The position numbers and the translations under genes are program-made. This document shows positions 45,390 to 53,651 of a stretch of DNA of 64,000 bases, piece by piece. Each line of letters starts with the position of its first letter. Positions within the stretch are counted from its first letter, which is position 1. This DNA comes from Acidimicrobiaceae bacterium (GTDB lineage: Bacteria > Actinomycetota > Acidimicrobiia > Acidimicrobiales > Poriferisodalaceae): assembly GCA_905182565.1 (NCBI GenBank), contig CAJJCB010000026.1, positions 434,001 through 498,000 of the forward strand, given 5' to 3'. Under the pieces are notes generated by a model that saw only the letters and a program-made list of their open reading frames with translations, was not told the origin of the DNA and searched no databases.

Positions 45390-45659
45390 ATGGTCAAATT
45401 TCAACGAGTAACCGAAACTGATGAAGATGGCGAAGACCGGCTAGTGACGCTTGAAGTTACGGCTAATGAAATTTTTAGGACCTCTAAGGCTCAAATGTGG
45501 GAAGCCAGAATTCCTTTTGCGGCAATAGTGAATATTGAGATGAGGCGCAGTGGGAGTTCTGACCTGGTCATGGCAGAAACCAAACACGGGAATGTTAGCT
45601 GGGTGTTGAAAGAAGGACAGCGTCTCCGAGACTCTATCGATGCAGGTCGTTTCAAGTAA
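45390..45659 (+). CDS. small conserved-looking protein of unknown function
   Basis: The 89-residue product has no signal peptide or membrane segment. It reads as alternating strands (RLVTLEVTANEIFRTSK, AAIVNIEMRRSG, DLVMAETKHGNV) and looks like a small beta-rich or PH-like domain. I do not recognise a family. The ATG is followed by ordinary codon use and a hairpin terminator just downstream, which supports a real transcript. It is convergent with a zinc-ribbon gene. Confidence 0.55.
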   Translation: MVKFQRVTETDEDGEDRLVTLEVTANEIFRTSKAQMWEARIPFAAIVNIEMRRSGSSDLVMAETKHGNVSWVLKEGQRLRDSIDAGRFK

Positions 45660-45672
45660 GCAAAAATGTTAG

Positions 45673-45708
45673 TACCCGCAGCCGCCCGATACGGCTTTGC
45701 TGCGGGTA
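45673..45708. terminator. hairpin between convergent genes
   Basis: A perfect ten-base inverted repeat, TACCCGCAGC at 45673-45682 and GCTGCGGGTA at 45699-45708, is separated by a 16-base loop that can form an inner CG-rich pair. It lies 14 bases after the stop of the 89-residue gene and before the convergent zinc-ribbon gene, so it probably terminates both transcripts. Confidence 0.75.
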
Positions 45709-45765
45709 ATTAGCATTCTGTTATTAACCGAAAGTTGTGAATCCGGTATCAGAGAATCTCGTAGT

Positions 45766-45960
45766 TTAAGCTAGCGAACAAGCCATGTCTGCGCCGCAGC
45801 ACATAGGTGACTTGATTTTTCCGTGATCATTTGGGCATTTAGATACCTGAACTGATGAACCATCGTCTTTTTGGATGCTGTCGTTAACGAGGGGTTCATT
45901 ACAGCTGCCACAGGTTGCGTTGACTGACATGCTGCAGGTTGGACATTCATAAGTCGCCAT
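45766..45960 (-). CDS. small cysteine-rich zinc-ribbon protein
   Basis: The 64-residue product is mostly metal-binding: CPTCSM near the start, CGSC at 17-20, then single and paired Cys in SKCPNDHG, PMCCGADMAC. Two or three zinc sites can be formed. A strong ribosome-binding site AAGGAG lies eight bases before the ATG, and an inverted repeat sits 24-39 bases upstream, so the gene is expected to be expressed and regulated. No known function; a metal-sensing or structural role is inferred. Confidence 0.72.
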   Translation of the reverse strand: MATYECPTCSMSVNATCGSCNEPLVNDSIQKDDGSSVQVSKCPNDHGKIKSPMCCGADMACSLA

Positions 45961-46337
45961 GATTCATCTCCTTGATAAAGGTAGTAACCGTAAGGTTACG
46001 CCCTGAGGGTACGTCTCAAATTAAACAGATGAAACCCTTAAGAATTTTTCGGATCTCCACTCACCATCTTTTCAGACTTAGAGGCAGCGGCCGGCCTGTA
46101 GCTCCGAGGAGGTCAGTGGAAACCGACCGCTTGCCCTGATTACCCAAAGCTATGCGATGGGCCTCCTAAGTCTGGCTTGTTCAGGCTTTGGAACGGACAT
46201 AAATTTAAAGAGAAACTATAAATAGGCATCGTGTCTAGGGGTTCTCGCACCTGCCATTGTTCGTAGATTAATGTAACTAATCGGGGCTGATTCTGGCATG
46301 GTTCCGATGGCCGTTGAAAAGCCTTACTCTGAGGGCT
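45961..46337. other. intergenic region, 377 bases
   Basis: It holds the ribosome-binding site and the GTAACC inverted repeat of the zinc-ribbon gene at its left end. I see no convincing gene, tRNA or long repeat in the remainder; frames here lack family similarity. Confidence 0.5.
45984..45999. promoter_or_regulatory. inverted repeat upstream of zinc-ribbon gene
   Basis: GTAACC (45984-45989) and GGTTAC (45994-45999) flank GTAA, a perfect six-base dyad 24-39 bases upstream of the minus-strand ATG. It could be an operator for a metal- or redox-responsive repressor, or a leader hairpin. Assignment is inferred. Confidence 0.45.
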
Positions 46338-46766
46338 ATGCCGAGTGATGCTGTTCTTAAAACAATGAATTACATTCACCGTGGTGTTTTGGCGATTACG
46401 CGCGGGCGAGTCGGGTGGGTAGTCGCGAGGATGCCCGCAGTGAAGCTCACCACTACTGGCAGAAATTCTGGGCGGAAACGCCAAGTGATTTTGACCACCC
46501 CGTATCAGAACAGGCAGTTTATTTTAATCGTTGCTTCTCGTGGGGGCGATGACCGGCATCCAGATTGGTATCTGAATCTCTTAGCAAACCCAAACGCTAC
46601 GATTGTTGATTTGGAAGGTGTTGAAAGGGCAGTGACTGCGAGCTTGCCGGACCGGAATCAATACTCTGAACTGTGGGGTTTGGTAATAGAAAAACACCCC
46701 CGCTATTTGGCTTATCAGAAAAAAACAGAGAGACAGATACCATTAGTACTTCTCACCGAAACTTAG
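46338..46766 (+). CDS. Ddn/F420-dependent nitroreductase-family protein
   Basis: The 142-residue product is a split-barrel protein of the deazaflavin (F420)-dependent nitroreductase family. The AVKLTTTGRNSGRKRQVIL core and the VASRGGDDRHPDWYLNLLANP segment are characteristic of Mycobacterium Ddn-type proteins. I start at MPSDAVLK (46338), since the TTG at 46314 is less likely. Together with two LLM-class genes it shows the host makes F420. It is followed by a convergent quinone reductase gene. Confidence 0.9.
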   Translation: MPSDAVLKTMNYIHRGVLAITRGRVGWVVARMPAVKLTTTGRNSGRKRQVILTTPYQNRQFILIVASRGGDDRHPDWYLNLLANPNATIVDLEGVERAVTASLPDRNQYSELWGLVIEKHPRYLAYQKKTERQIPLVLLTET

Positions 46767-46945
46767 TTCTCTAGTTGATTATCCACCAAATCTCTTCACC
46801 GTTTGTGAGTATCTGGAAATTAAGTCAACAAACTCTGCTTTCAGCGAAGACTTAATGCTCTGTGAGCGAAAGTGCTGAAATCTATTTCTCTCGATATGGG
46901 TTGGTTGACGAGGCCAAGTTGGCACAACTAAATGGGCTAATACCT

Positions 46946-47911
46946 TTAACCCATCTCTAAAATTACTTTACCGAAAGTGTCGTCGCCAGCGATTAGGTCG
47001 TGGGCGCGTTGGGCTTCATCGATTGGGATAACTGTTTCGATGATGGGAGTAATTTCACCGGACTCGATAAGGGGCCAAACCCGTTCGGAAAGTTGCTTCA
47101 TCAGTGCGCCTTTCGCAGGCACAGAGCGAGCGCGGAGAGTGGAACCGATGACTCGAAGACGCTTCATCATCATTTTCCCAATAGCCAGATTTGCTTCTGC
47201 TCCGCTCATTAAACCGATAACAACTAATCGGCCATCTGCCTTAAGGCTGTTCAGATTATGGTCGAGATAGGCAGCTCCGACGGGATCAAGAATCACGTCG
47301 AAACCTCCATCAGTCCATGCAGCAACTTTCTCAACAAAATTTTCAGTGTGGCGGTTTGCACCTCCTGAAGCTCCCAAGGCGATACAGCGCTCAATTTTTT
47401 CGTCGCTGCCAGCGGTAACGAAGACTGGACTCTCGAAGGCTCTACATAACTGAATTCCTGCTGTTCCAACTCCGCTCGCTCCGGCGTGCAATAACGCTGT
47501 TTCACCCGGTTGCAATGCGCCTTCGATAAATAGATTCAAATATGCAGTAGCAAAAACTTCCGGAAGCGCAGCAGCTTGATTGAAACTTAGGCCTTTAGGA
47601 ATAGGTAATACTTGTGCCGCTGGAACGACTACTTTTTCGGCATAACCACCCCCGGCTAGCAAAGCGCACACTTCGTCTCCGTTTTTGAAGCCAGTAACTT
47701 TCTCTCCAACGGCCTCGACAATCCCAGCGCACTCAAGCCCCAAGATTTTACTTGCTCCGGGCGGCGGCGGGTATGCACCTACTCGCTGAGCTAAATCGGC
47801 TCTGTTGATAGCAGTGGCGCGGTTACTTATTTTTATATCCTCAGGGCCTAAGACTGGATCCTCGGCAGTAGCCCAAACTAGTTGGCCATCTTCAACTTGG
47901 ATTGCTTTCAT
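46946..47911 (-). CDS. NAD(P)H quinone oxidoreductase, PIG3-like MDR
   Basis: The 321-residue product has the GroES-like region (GLECAGIVEAVGEKV, GDEVCALLAGGGYAE) and the Rossmann motif LLHAGASGVGTAGIQL typical of the PIG3/TP53I3-type quinone reductases. Zinc ligands are absent. A second, less similar MDR gene is at 33131. The final VILEMG is a common family ending. It lies between two genes in convergent and divergent orientation, so it is transcribed alone, and its substrate is a quinone or enone. Confidence 0.9.
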   Translation of the reverse strand: MKAIQVEDGQLVWATAEDPVLGPEDIKISNRATAINRADLAQRVGAYPPPPGASKILGLECAGIVEAVGEKVTGFKNGDEVCALLAGGGYAEKVVVPAAQVLPIPKGLSFNQAAALPEVFATAYLNLFIEGALQPGETALLHAGASGVGTAGIQLCRAFESPVFVTAGSDEKIERCIALGASGGANRHTENFVEKVAAWTDGGFDVILDPVGAAYLDHNLNSLKADGRLVVIGLMSGAEANLAIGKMMMKRLRVIGSTLRARSVPAKGALMKQLSERVWPLIESGEITPIIETVIPIDEAQRAHDLIAGDDTFGKVILEMG

Positions 47912-48022
47912 GCTGTCCGTCTTTCGTTGTCACCAACCTAACGGGGTGAAGCATAATCTTCTCTCTGAGTTCCCCTTTCTCGCTAGCTCTCTCCTTGGGA
48001 AATGCTGGTCTGACTTGTTCTC

Positions 48023-49408
48023 GTGAGTGCGAACCAGCAGACTAGCTTCATGTCTTTCCTGGATGCTTCGCCATATCTAGATGGCAACTATGAACCTGTA
48101 AAAACTGAGATAACGGCCGTAGATCTGAAAGTTAGAGGAAAAATTCCAGAGGAGCTGAACGGCCGATTTTTGAGAAACGGTCCGAACCCAATTGAGCAAC
48201 CCGATTTAGCAACCCACCACTGGTTTTTGGGCGATGGAATGGTCCATGGCATAAGGCTTAGAGAAGGCAAAGCTGCTTGGTACCGGAGCCGCTTTGTTGG
48301 AAGTCGGAGAGTCCACAAAAAATTTGGTGAAACCCACTCTGTCTCGACACGAGCAGAAATAGGGCCAAACACCAACATAATTGAGCACGCCAACCGGACT
48401 CTTGCGATCGTAGAAGCTGGGACACAACCGGTTGAGCTGAATTATGAATTGGATACTGTCGGGACGCATACCTTTGAAGGAACCCTCAATAACGGATTCA
48501 GCGCTCATCCTAAATACGATCCGTTAACCGGTGAGCTTCACGTCATGGCTTACTCGCCTAGGCAGCTTTTCGGAAAGCTTGAATACATTGTCGTAAACAA
48601 AAATGGCTTAGTGACCAAAACAATCGAGATAGAAGCACCAACTATGCCGATGGTGCACGATATGGGGCTTACGCAGAAATATGCAGCAGTGTTCGACCTG
48701 CCCGTAGCCGTAGATATCGAGTTGGCAATGTCAGGAAATCAGTTTCCATTTCGTTGGTTTAACTCCTACGAAGCGCGCATAGGTTTACTGCCTCGGTCGG
48801 CGGATTCAGGAGAGGAAATTGTTTGGTGTAATATCGACCCGTGTTTTGCTTTTCATCCGCTAAATAGTTTCGACGATGCAAATGGTTGCGTGGTTATTGA
48901 TGTTTGCTGCTTCGACAAAATGTTTGATTGTGATCGGAACGGGCCTTTCCGAGACTCGTTGCCTCGACTTGAGAGATGGACCATCAACCCCAGGACCCAA
49001 AAAACTCAAAGGGAAGTAATCGATGACCGTTCCCAAGAATTTCCTAGAGTCGCTCAATCTGTGCTTAACCGAAAGCATCGATACGGATACACAGCACAGC
49101 TCGCTCAGAATGATTTTAGCTGGGACTTTAGCCACACGCTGAAACATGATTTATTGAATTCAACTACTGAAGTTCACGAACATGGGCCGGGCCGAAGCGG
49201 CGCCGAACCTGTTTTCGTAGCGCGTGAACATTCGCTTCGCGAAGACGACGGATGGATCATGACTCTTGTCTATGACGAGGCGACAAATCGAAGTGATCTT
49301 GTGATTTTTGAGGCTGCTAACTTCACGGATCCAGAAGTTGCGCGAATCGAACTACCAGAGCGGATACCGCACGGCTTTCACGGGAATTGGGTTCCTGACA
49401 AAATTTAA
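48023..49408 (+). CDS. carotenoid oxygenase family protein
   Basis: The 461-residue, GTG-started enzyme belongs to the carotenoid cleavage / stilbene dioxygenase family, a seven-bladed propeller with four iron-binding histidines. The four are expected in SAHPKYDPLTG, MVHDMGLTQK, FHPLNSFDD and PHGFHGNW, and all are present. The GDGMVHGI segment is the family's early signature. It cleaves a carotenoid, apocarotenoid or lignin-derived stilbene. No carotenoid synthesis gene is nearby. It is divergent from the quinone reductase gene. Confidence 0.92.
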   Translation: MSANQQTSFMSFLDASPYLDGNYEPVKTEITAVDLKVRGKIPEELNGRFLRNGPNPIEQPDLATHHWFLGDGMVHGIRLREGKAAWYRSRFVGSRRVHKKFGETHSVSTRAEIGPNTNIIEHANRTLAIVEAGTQPVELNYELDTVGTHTFEGTLNNGFSAHPKYDPLTGELHVMAYSPRQLFGKLEYIVVNKNGLVTKTIEIEAPTMPMVHDMGLTQKYAAVFDLPVAVDIELAMSGNQFPFRWFNSYEARIGLLPRSADSGEEIVWCNIDPCFAFHPLNSFDDANGCVVIDVCCFDKMFDCDRNGPFRDSLPRLERWTINPRTQKTQREVIDDRSQEFPRVAQSVLNRKHRYGYTAQLAQNDFSWDFSHTLKHDLLNSTTEVHEHGPGRSGAEPVFVAREHSLREDDGWIMTLVYDEATNRSDLVIFEAANFTDPEVARIELPERIPHGFHGNWVPDKI

Positions 49409-49769
49409 ATTACAAAAACCGGTGTAGGCGGCTCCCGGCGTTTAATGATGGATTACTGGAAGACCTAATGATTGATGGCGTGTTTTGAATATCGATTTAG
49501 GTCGTCTGCAGTAAATATTGTTTAGAGGAGCCTGTCGATTACGGCTGACTTCTGTCTGAGAACGCTGAAACTAAATGAGAATATTTAGGTGACAAAACAA
49601 AACTGTTTTGAATTCTGACAAGGTGGTAATCCCTTAGTCACTTGTCGAGGTAGTGCTGGGATTCAGTCGGTGGAGAATCTTGGCGCTTCCCTGACGTGAC
49701 TTTTTGGGGACCTTATTGTGTTGCGCTCCGTGGCTTGTCGAAAGTCGGGCGGTACTATTCACAGAGATA
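49409..49769. other. intergenic region before tRNA-Lys, 361 bases
   Basis: No coding region or repeat is convincing here. A TACTAT box near 49753 could be the -10 element of the tRNA-Lys promoter, but I cannot fix a matching -35. Confidence 0.4.
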
Positions 49770-49842
49770 GCGCCTCTAGCTCAATTGGTAGAGCATCGGA
49801 CTCTTAATCCGCAGGTTCTGGGTTCAATTCCCAGGGGGCGCA
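49770..49842 (+). tRNA. tRNA-Lys (CTT anticodon)
   Basis: The 73-base sequence folds as a cloverleaf: acceptor GCGCCTC/GGGGCGC, D arm with GGTAGAGC, anticodon loop CTCTTAA giving CTT, and a T arm with TTCAATT. The discriminator is A; CCA is not encoded. Confidence 0.96.
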
Positions 49843-50010
49843 CAGAGACATTATTTCGTCAGAACTAGCAAAAATTGTGGAAACAGTAGATCATTAATCG
49901 TCGGTTCAGTGGCTTCTGCGAGATACCTCAGAAGAATTGAGATGTTGCTATTAACGGATAGCATTTACCGCGTTCTCTTAATCGAGAAACTAGTTAGATG
50001 ATAGTGAGAT

Positions 50011-50088
50011 TGGGGTGACCGAGGGGAATTGAACCCCCGACCTCCTGTGCCACAGACAGGCGCTCTAACCAACTGAGCTACGATCACC
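50011..50088 (-). tRNA. tRNA-His (GTG anticodon)
   Basis: On the minus strand the anticodon loop is CTGTGGC, giving GTG. The acceptor GTGATCG pairs with CGGTCAC, the discriminator is C as expected for His, and a G at -1 (complement of 50088) matches the His identity element. A CCA-like triplet at 50011-50013 follows the discriminator. Confidence 0.95.
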
Positions 50089-50216
50089 AAGAAACCGCGA
50101 TTTTTCACGGTTCTGCTTCATCTTAGATCCAAAGCTCACCAAAACCGTAATAAAACACCCGAAGCGTTAACTAGAGTTGTGACCGAACAGTTTTTTGGAC
50201 AAATAGGGGAACCAAT

Positions 50217-51191
50217 ATGTCAAGTGGAATGCAAGACCGCCTACCGCCAGTTGACTACATCCCGCGAATCACTGCCCAATATGCTGGACTGGGATATGGC
50301 GAGTACCGGTGGCTTGCGAGTGAAACTCAACCAGCTTGGACGCCCCTAACGAAGCCACTGTCGGAATGTCGACTTGGGTTTATAGCTACCGGAGGAATAT
50401 ACGCTTCAGGACAAACTGCTTTTCATTTCAAAGATGACACTAGCTATCGAGCGATTCCTAACAGTATTGCCACAGAGGAACTACGTGCTACTCATTTCGC
50501 GTACGACCTGACAGATGCCCGAAAAGACATAAACGTTGTTTTCCCAATCGAAGCCCTAAAAAGTATGGTTGAGGAGAAAAAAATAGCAGAGCTAGGACCG
50601 AACTCATACACCCTGATGGGTGGAATCTATAGTACGCGACGCGTCATCGAAGATCTTATTCCTTCTTTGGTTCAGAGGGTCTTGGATGATGAACTAGATG
50701 TAGTTCTGTTAGTGCCAGTTTGACCGGTATGCCACCAGACCGTGAGTCTGATCGCAAGAGCTATCGAAGAAGCAGGAATCCCGACGTTATCGATGTCTAG
50801 CGCCCGAGATATAACCCGTTCTGCATGGCCCGCTCGTTCCACCTATCTGGATTTTCCATTAGGTCACACAGCCGGGCGTCCGCATATGCCTGAGCTGAAC
50901 CGTGCAATCATACGCGATACCCTCTCAGCTTTTGAGACCTTAAGTGTTCCCGGTTCGATGAGTCACCTGTCTTATCGTTGGGATGAGAATGATCAATGGA
51001 AAGATAAAGTTTTTGCTCCCGCTGAGAAATCAGTTGACTCAGATCACCAGAAAAATAAAAATAATGGCTACGAAGACGATCGGGTAGCAAGGCATGACAC
51101 ACCGCAATATCAAACTGAGGCAGACGAGTTAGCTGCCTTCAAGAGTCATGGTGACGAAGAATGTGAGATTTGCATCGGCATTGACTTTTGA
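50217..51191 (+). CDS. selenoprotein of the glycine/D-proline reductase B family, TGA read as Sec
   Basis: One frame of 325 codons is broken by TGA at 50721-50723. With Sec it reads LLVPVUPVCHQTVSLIARA, i.e. Sec169 and Cys172 as a UxxC pair. I know relatives with CxxC at this site. The C-terminal part (EEAGIPTLSMSSARDITRS, DFPLGHTAGRP) and N-terminal part (RVIEDLIPSLVQRVLDDELD) both match the GrdB/PrdB-like family, which reduces C-N bonds of glycine, betaine, sarcosine or proline in the anaerobes where it is characterised. This short stand-alone form has no Grd/Prd partner nearby; its reaction is unknown. AGGGGA precedes the ATG. The stop overlaps the Nudix start (TGATG). Confidence 0.88.
50721..50750 (+). 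promoter_or_regulatory. SECIS hairpin downstream of Sec TGA
   Basis: CAGAC (50736-50740) pairs perfectly with GTCTG (50746-50750) around the loop CGTGA, which has GU at 50742-50743. The loop G is 19 bases after the TGA, within the range usual for bacterial SECIS elements. This supports selenocysteine insertion. Confidence 0.7.
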
Positions 51192-52114
51192 TGCAACAAA
51201 AAGCTTCCTCCCAAAACCAAAAAGCTTCAACTGGAACCGCTTCTCCGGGCTCAGGAGGAGATTACGACCCTAGTTCGATATTGGTTAGAACAGCAGCCAC
51301 GGTTTTGATTCTTGCTGACCGGCCAGATCTCCAAGTGTTGATGTTGAAACGGAATGCCCGCTCAGTTTTTGTTGGCGATATGTGGGTTTTTCCGGGTGGA
51401 GGCGTGGACCCCGGCGATGCATCACCTCAGGCAGATGCCGCTGTTCGAGGTCTAACTGACGTTGACGCAAGCTCCACATTAGATATCGAATCTGGAGGAA
51501 TTGCATTTTGGGTTGCCGCTCTTCGCGAAACTTTCGAGGAGGCGGGTCTTCTTCTAGCTCGCCCCAAAGGGAAAGTTGAGTTAATTGACCTTTCCGCCGC
51601 GCCGATAGAAAAGCGTTTCCAGCGTTATCGTGATCAAATAAATGCAGGATCGCTTGACTTCGTCGAAGCTATGCGAACTGAAGACTTAGAACTTGATGGG
51701 ACAGATGTCCACTATGTTGCGCGTTGGGTGACTCCTTTGGGACCTCCTCGCAGGTATGACACTCGATTTTTTGTCACCGCTATGCCTAACGGCCAAACTC
51801 CTCTTCATGACAATGATGAGGCAGTCCATGATGAATGGATAAGGCCATCGGACGCGTTGAAACGAAATGAAACAGACGAGATGCTGATGATGACCCCAAC
51901 CATTTCGATGCTTCAAAGACTTGCTCGTTTCTCCAACGTACAAGAAGCTATGGCTAGCGCAGCAAACGCTACTCAAACCGATGATGAAGCAGTTCGTATA
52001 AGATATGGAGTCGAAGGACCAAACCGGATCACCTGGCCAGAGGACGATGATTACGAAGATTCTGACCCAAGAGCCGAAGATGGCACAGTTCGGTGGCCAT
52101 CTCCTATTGGGTGA
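51191..52114 (+). CDS. Nudix hydrolase
   Basis: The 307-residue product has a Nudix core: the strand FVGDMWVFPGGGVDPGD, then an insertion, then ALRETFEEAGLLL, giving the G-x5-E...REUxEExG box split by a longer loop than usual. Long Nudix proteins of this kind hydrolyse CoA derivatives, NAD-like or nucleotide diphosphates; the true substrate is unknown. Its ATG overlaps the selenoprotein stop by one base (TGATG), so the two genes are translationally coupled. A TTG at 51188 would be the alternative start. The acidic C-terminal tail (EDDDYEDSDPRAEDG) is unusual. Confidence 0.85.
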   Translation: MQQKASSQNQKASTGTASPGSGGDYDPSSILVRTAATVLILADRPDLQVLMLKRNARSVFVGDMWVFPGGGVDPGDASPQADAAVRGLTDVDASSTLDIESGGIAFWVAALRETFEEAGLLLARPKGKVELIDLSAAPIEKRFQRYRDQINAGSLDFVEAMRTEDLELDGTDVHYVARWVTPLGPPRRYDTRFFVTAMPNGQTPLHDNDEAVHDEWIRPSDALKRNETDEMLMMTPTISMLQRLARFSNVQEAMASAANATQTDDEAVRIRYGVEGPNRITWPEDDDYEDSDPRAEDGTVRWPSPIG

Positions 52115-52282
52115 TTAGTGGGCTGAGCCCGATTCTCACAAGCTGCGTTGGGTGAAGCTAATAGACGCTTCTAGCTCTCTGACGAGCAAAGAAATTAAAG
52201 AAGATGAATAGATGCCGCGCAATTCCTAGCGCCGGAGATACTTTAGAGCGCTAACGAATCGCAAAAAGAGAATGAGGGAACT

Positions 52283-52789
52283 ATGGATGCCTATCAGGCT
52301 GTAATAGGCAAAAAAGATAGCCGCGAATACGCTGACGAACCAATACCTGAGCAGTCATTGAAGAAGGTGCTTAATTCGGTTCGAATGGCGGGAAGCGGGA
52401 AAAACCGGCAAGCTGGCCGAGTAGTTGTAGTAACCGATGAATCAAGAAAAAAAATGCTCGGCGCAGCCGGTGATTACAGCGATTGGATACATAAGGCACC
52501 CGTTGTGCTAGCGATGCTTATTTCTGAAGATGCAGGCCTGCGGCCCGGGTTTGATGTCGGCCGGATGGCCCAGAACGCCATGGTCGTAGCCCATGCCGAA
52601 GGGCTCGCTAGTTGCCCGGTGACTATTGTCCGAAATGATGACGCGTTAGCGGCGATTGATGCGCCCTCAGGGTGGATTGTCCATATGGCGGTAACTATAG
52701 GTATCGCTGCGAACAGCGAATCTGAGCGGCGGTCTCATCCAAGAATTCCTTTCGATGAGGCAGTTTTTTGGGGCTCATGGCCAAACTAG
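52283..52789 (+). CDS. nitroreductase-family protein
   Basis: The 168-residue FMN-dependent nitroreductase-fold protein starts MDAYQAVIGKKDSREYADEP, with the S-R-E-Y motif that contacts FMN in relatives, and has the RMAQNAMVVAHAEGLASCP helix and the VTIGIA end strand. It is on the short side for the family. It may reduce nitro or quinone compounds or act in a dehalogenation-type reaction; substrate unknown. It precedes tRNA-Arg and folE on the same strand. Confidence 0.87.
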   Translation: MDAYQAVIGKKDSREYADEPIPEQSLKKVLNSVRMAGSGKNRQAGRVVVVTDESRKKMLGAAGDYSDWIHKAPVVLAMLISEDAGLRPGFDVGRMAQNAMVVAHAEGLASCPVTIVRNDDALAAIDAPSGWIVHMAVTIGIAANSESERRSHPRIPFDEAVFWGSWPN

Positions 52790-52866
52790 ACAATTTCCGT
52801 CCCATACGATCCTAGTATTGAGGATATCGACACGGGCTTTAAGCTCGGTTCATTGAAATATGTACT

Positions 52867-52940
52867 GCCTCCCTGGCGCAAATGGATAGCGCAGCGGGCT
52901 TCTATCCCGACGGTTGCAGGTTCGAGTCCTGCGGGGGGCG
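52867..52940 (+). tRNA. tRNA-Arg (TCT anticodon)
   Basis: The 74-base sequence has acceptor GCCTCCC/GGGGGGC, a D arm with GGATAGCGCA, an anticodon loop CTTCTAT giving TCT, and a T arm with TTCGAGT. The discriminator is G and CCA is not encoded. folE begins 51 bases downstream on the same strand. Confidence 0.95.
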
Positions 52941-52990
52941 CAACAAAAAGATGACCGTTATGGTCGATTTGTCGTATACGTTTCAAGACT

Positions 52991-53599
52991 GTGAATAATA
53001 ATCCTGACCACATCGGTGCCGTTACCGACAAAAAAGTTGATCTAAAAAGGCTAGAGGCGGCGGTAAAAGAGATACTTATTTCAATCGGGGAAGACCCGGA
53101 ACGTGATGGCTTGATCAACACGCCAAAACGCGTGGCTAAAATGTACGCCGAAGTATTTGCAGGACTTCGAGAAGACCCAGAACACCACCTCGAAGTTCAA
53201 TTTGAAGCAGGACATGACGAAATGGTGATGGTTCGAGATATCTCATTTTACTCAATGTGTGAACACCACTTGTTGCCATTCGTTGGCCAAGCTCATGTGG
53301 CTTACGTGCCTGGCGAAGAAGGGAAAATTACAGGTCTTTCAAAGTTAGCGAGACTTGTTGAGGCTTATGCCCGGCGGCCTCAAGTTCAAGAACGGCTGAC
53401 AAGCCAAGTAGCGGACAAGCTCATGAAAGTGCTGAATCCCAAAGGTGCCCTAGTGGTTATTGAAGCAGAGCATCAGTGTATGTCGATGCGTGGTGTGCAA
53501 AAACCTGGATCATTGACAATAACTTCAGCGGTGCGTGGCCTGTTTCTATCTGACGCAACTCGTGCCGAAGCGCTTCAACTTATAAGTATGGGGCGTTGA
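52991..53599 (+). CDS. folE: GTP cyclohydrolase I
   Basis: FolE converts GTP to 7,8-dihydroneopterin triphosphate in folate and pterin biosynthesis. The 202-residue GTG-started protein has the zinc ligands in [11 protein letters not shown] (Cys, His) and in EHQCMSMRG (Cys), and the family segments [10 protein letters not shown]-like and [10 protein letters not shown]. It starts right after tRNA-Arg. It is convergent with a Nudix gene of the isopentenyl-isomerase-like type. No other folate gene is adjacent. The dimethylglycine-dehydrogenase-like enzyme and this enzyme both touch one-carbon metabolism. Confidence 0.94.
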   Translation: MNNNPDHIGAVTDKKVDLKRLEAAVKEILISIGEDPERDGLINTPKRVAKMYAEVFAGLREDPEHHLEVQFEAGHDEMVMVRDISFYSMCEHHLLPFVGQAHVAYVPGEEGKITGLSKLARLVEAYARRPQVQERLTSQVADKLMKVLNPKGALVVIEAEHQCMSMRGVQKPGSLTITSAVRGLFLSDATRAEALQLISMGR

Positions 53600-53651
53600 A
53601 AGCGAAATAAACTGGTTCATAAATCTAGTGAATGCTGGCGATTCGCAGTTT

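Noticed and set aside
46140-46484. 114-codon minus-strand frame opposite the Ddn-like gene
   Set aside because: Composition and lack of motifs mark it as the shadow of the plus-strand gene.
46862-46960. 33-codon frame starting MSESAEIYFSRYG on the plus strand
   Set aside because: Short, overlaps the end of the quinone reductase gene, and I recognise no family; not listed as a gene.
49409-49769. Possible tRNA-Sec or other RNA in the gap before tRNA-Lys
   Set aside because: No cloverleaf with TCA anticodon or long variable arm could be folded here.
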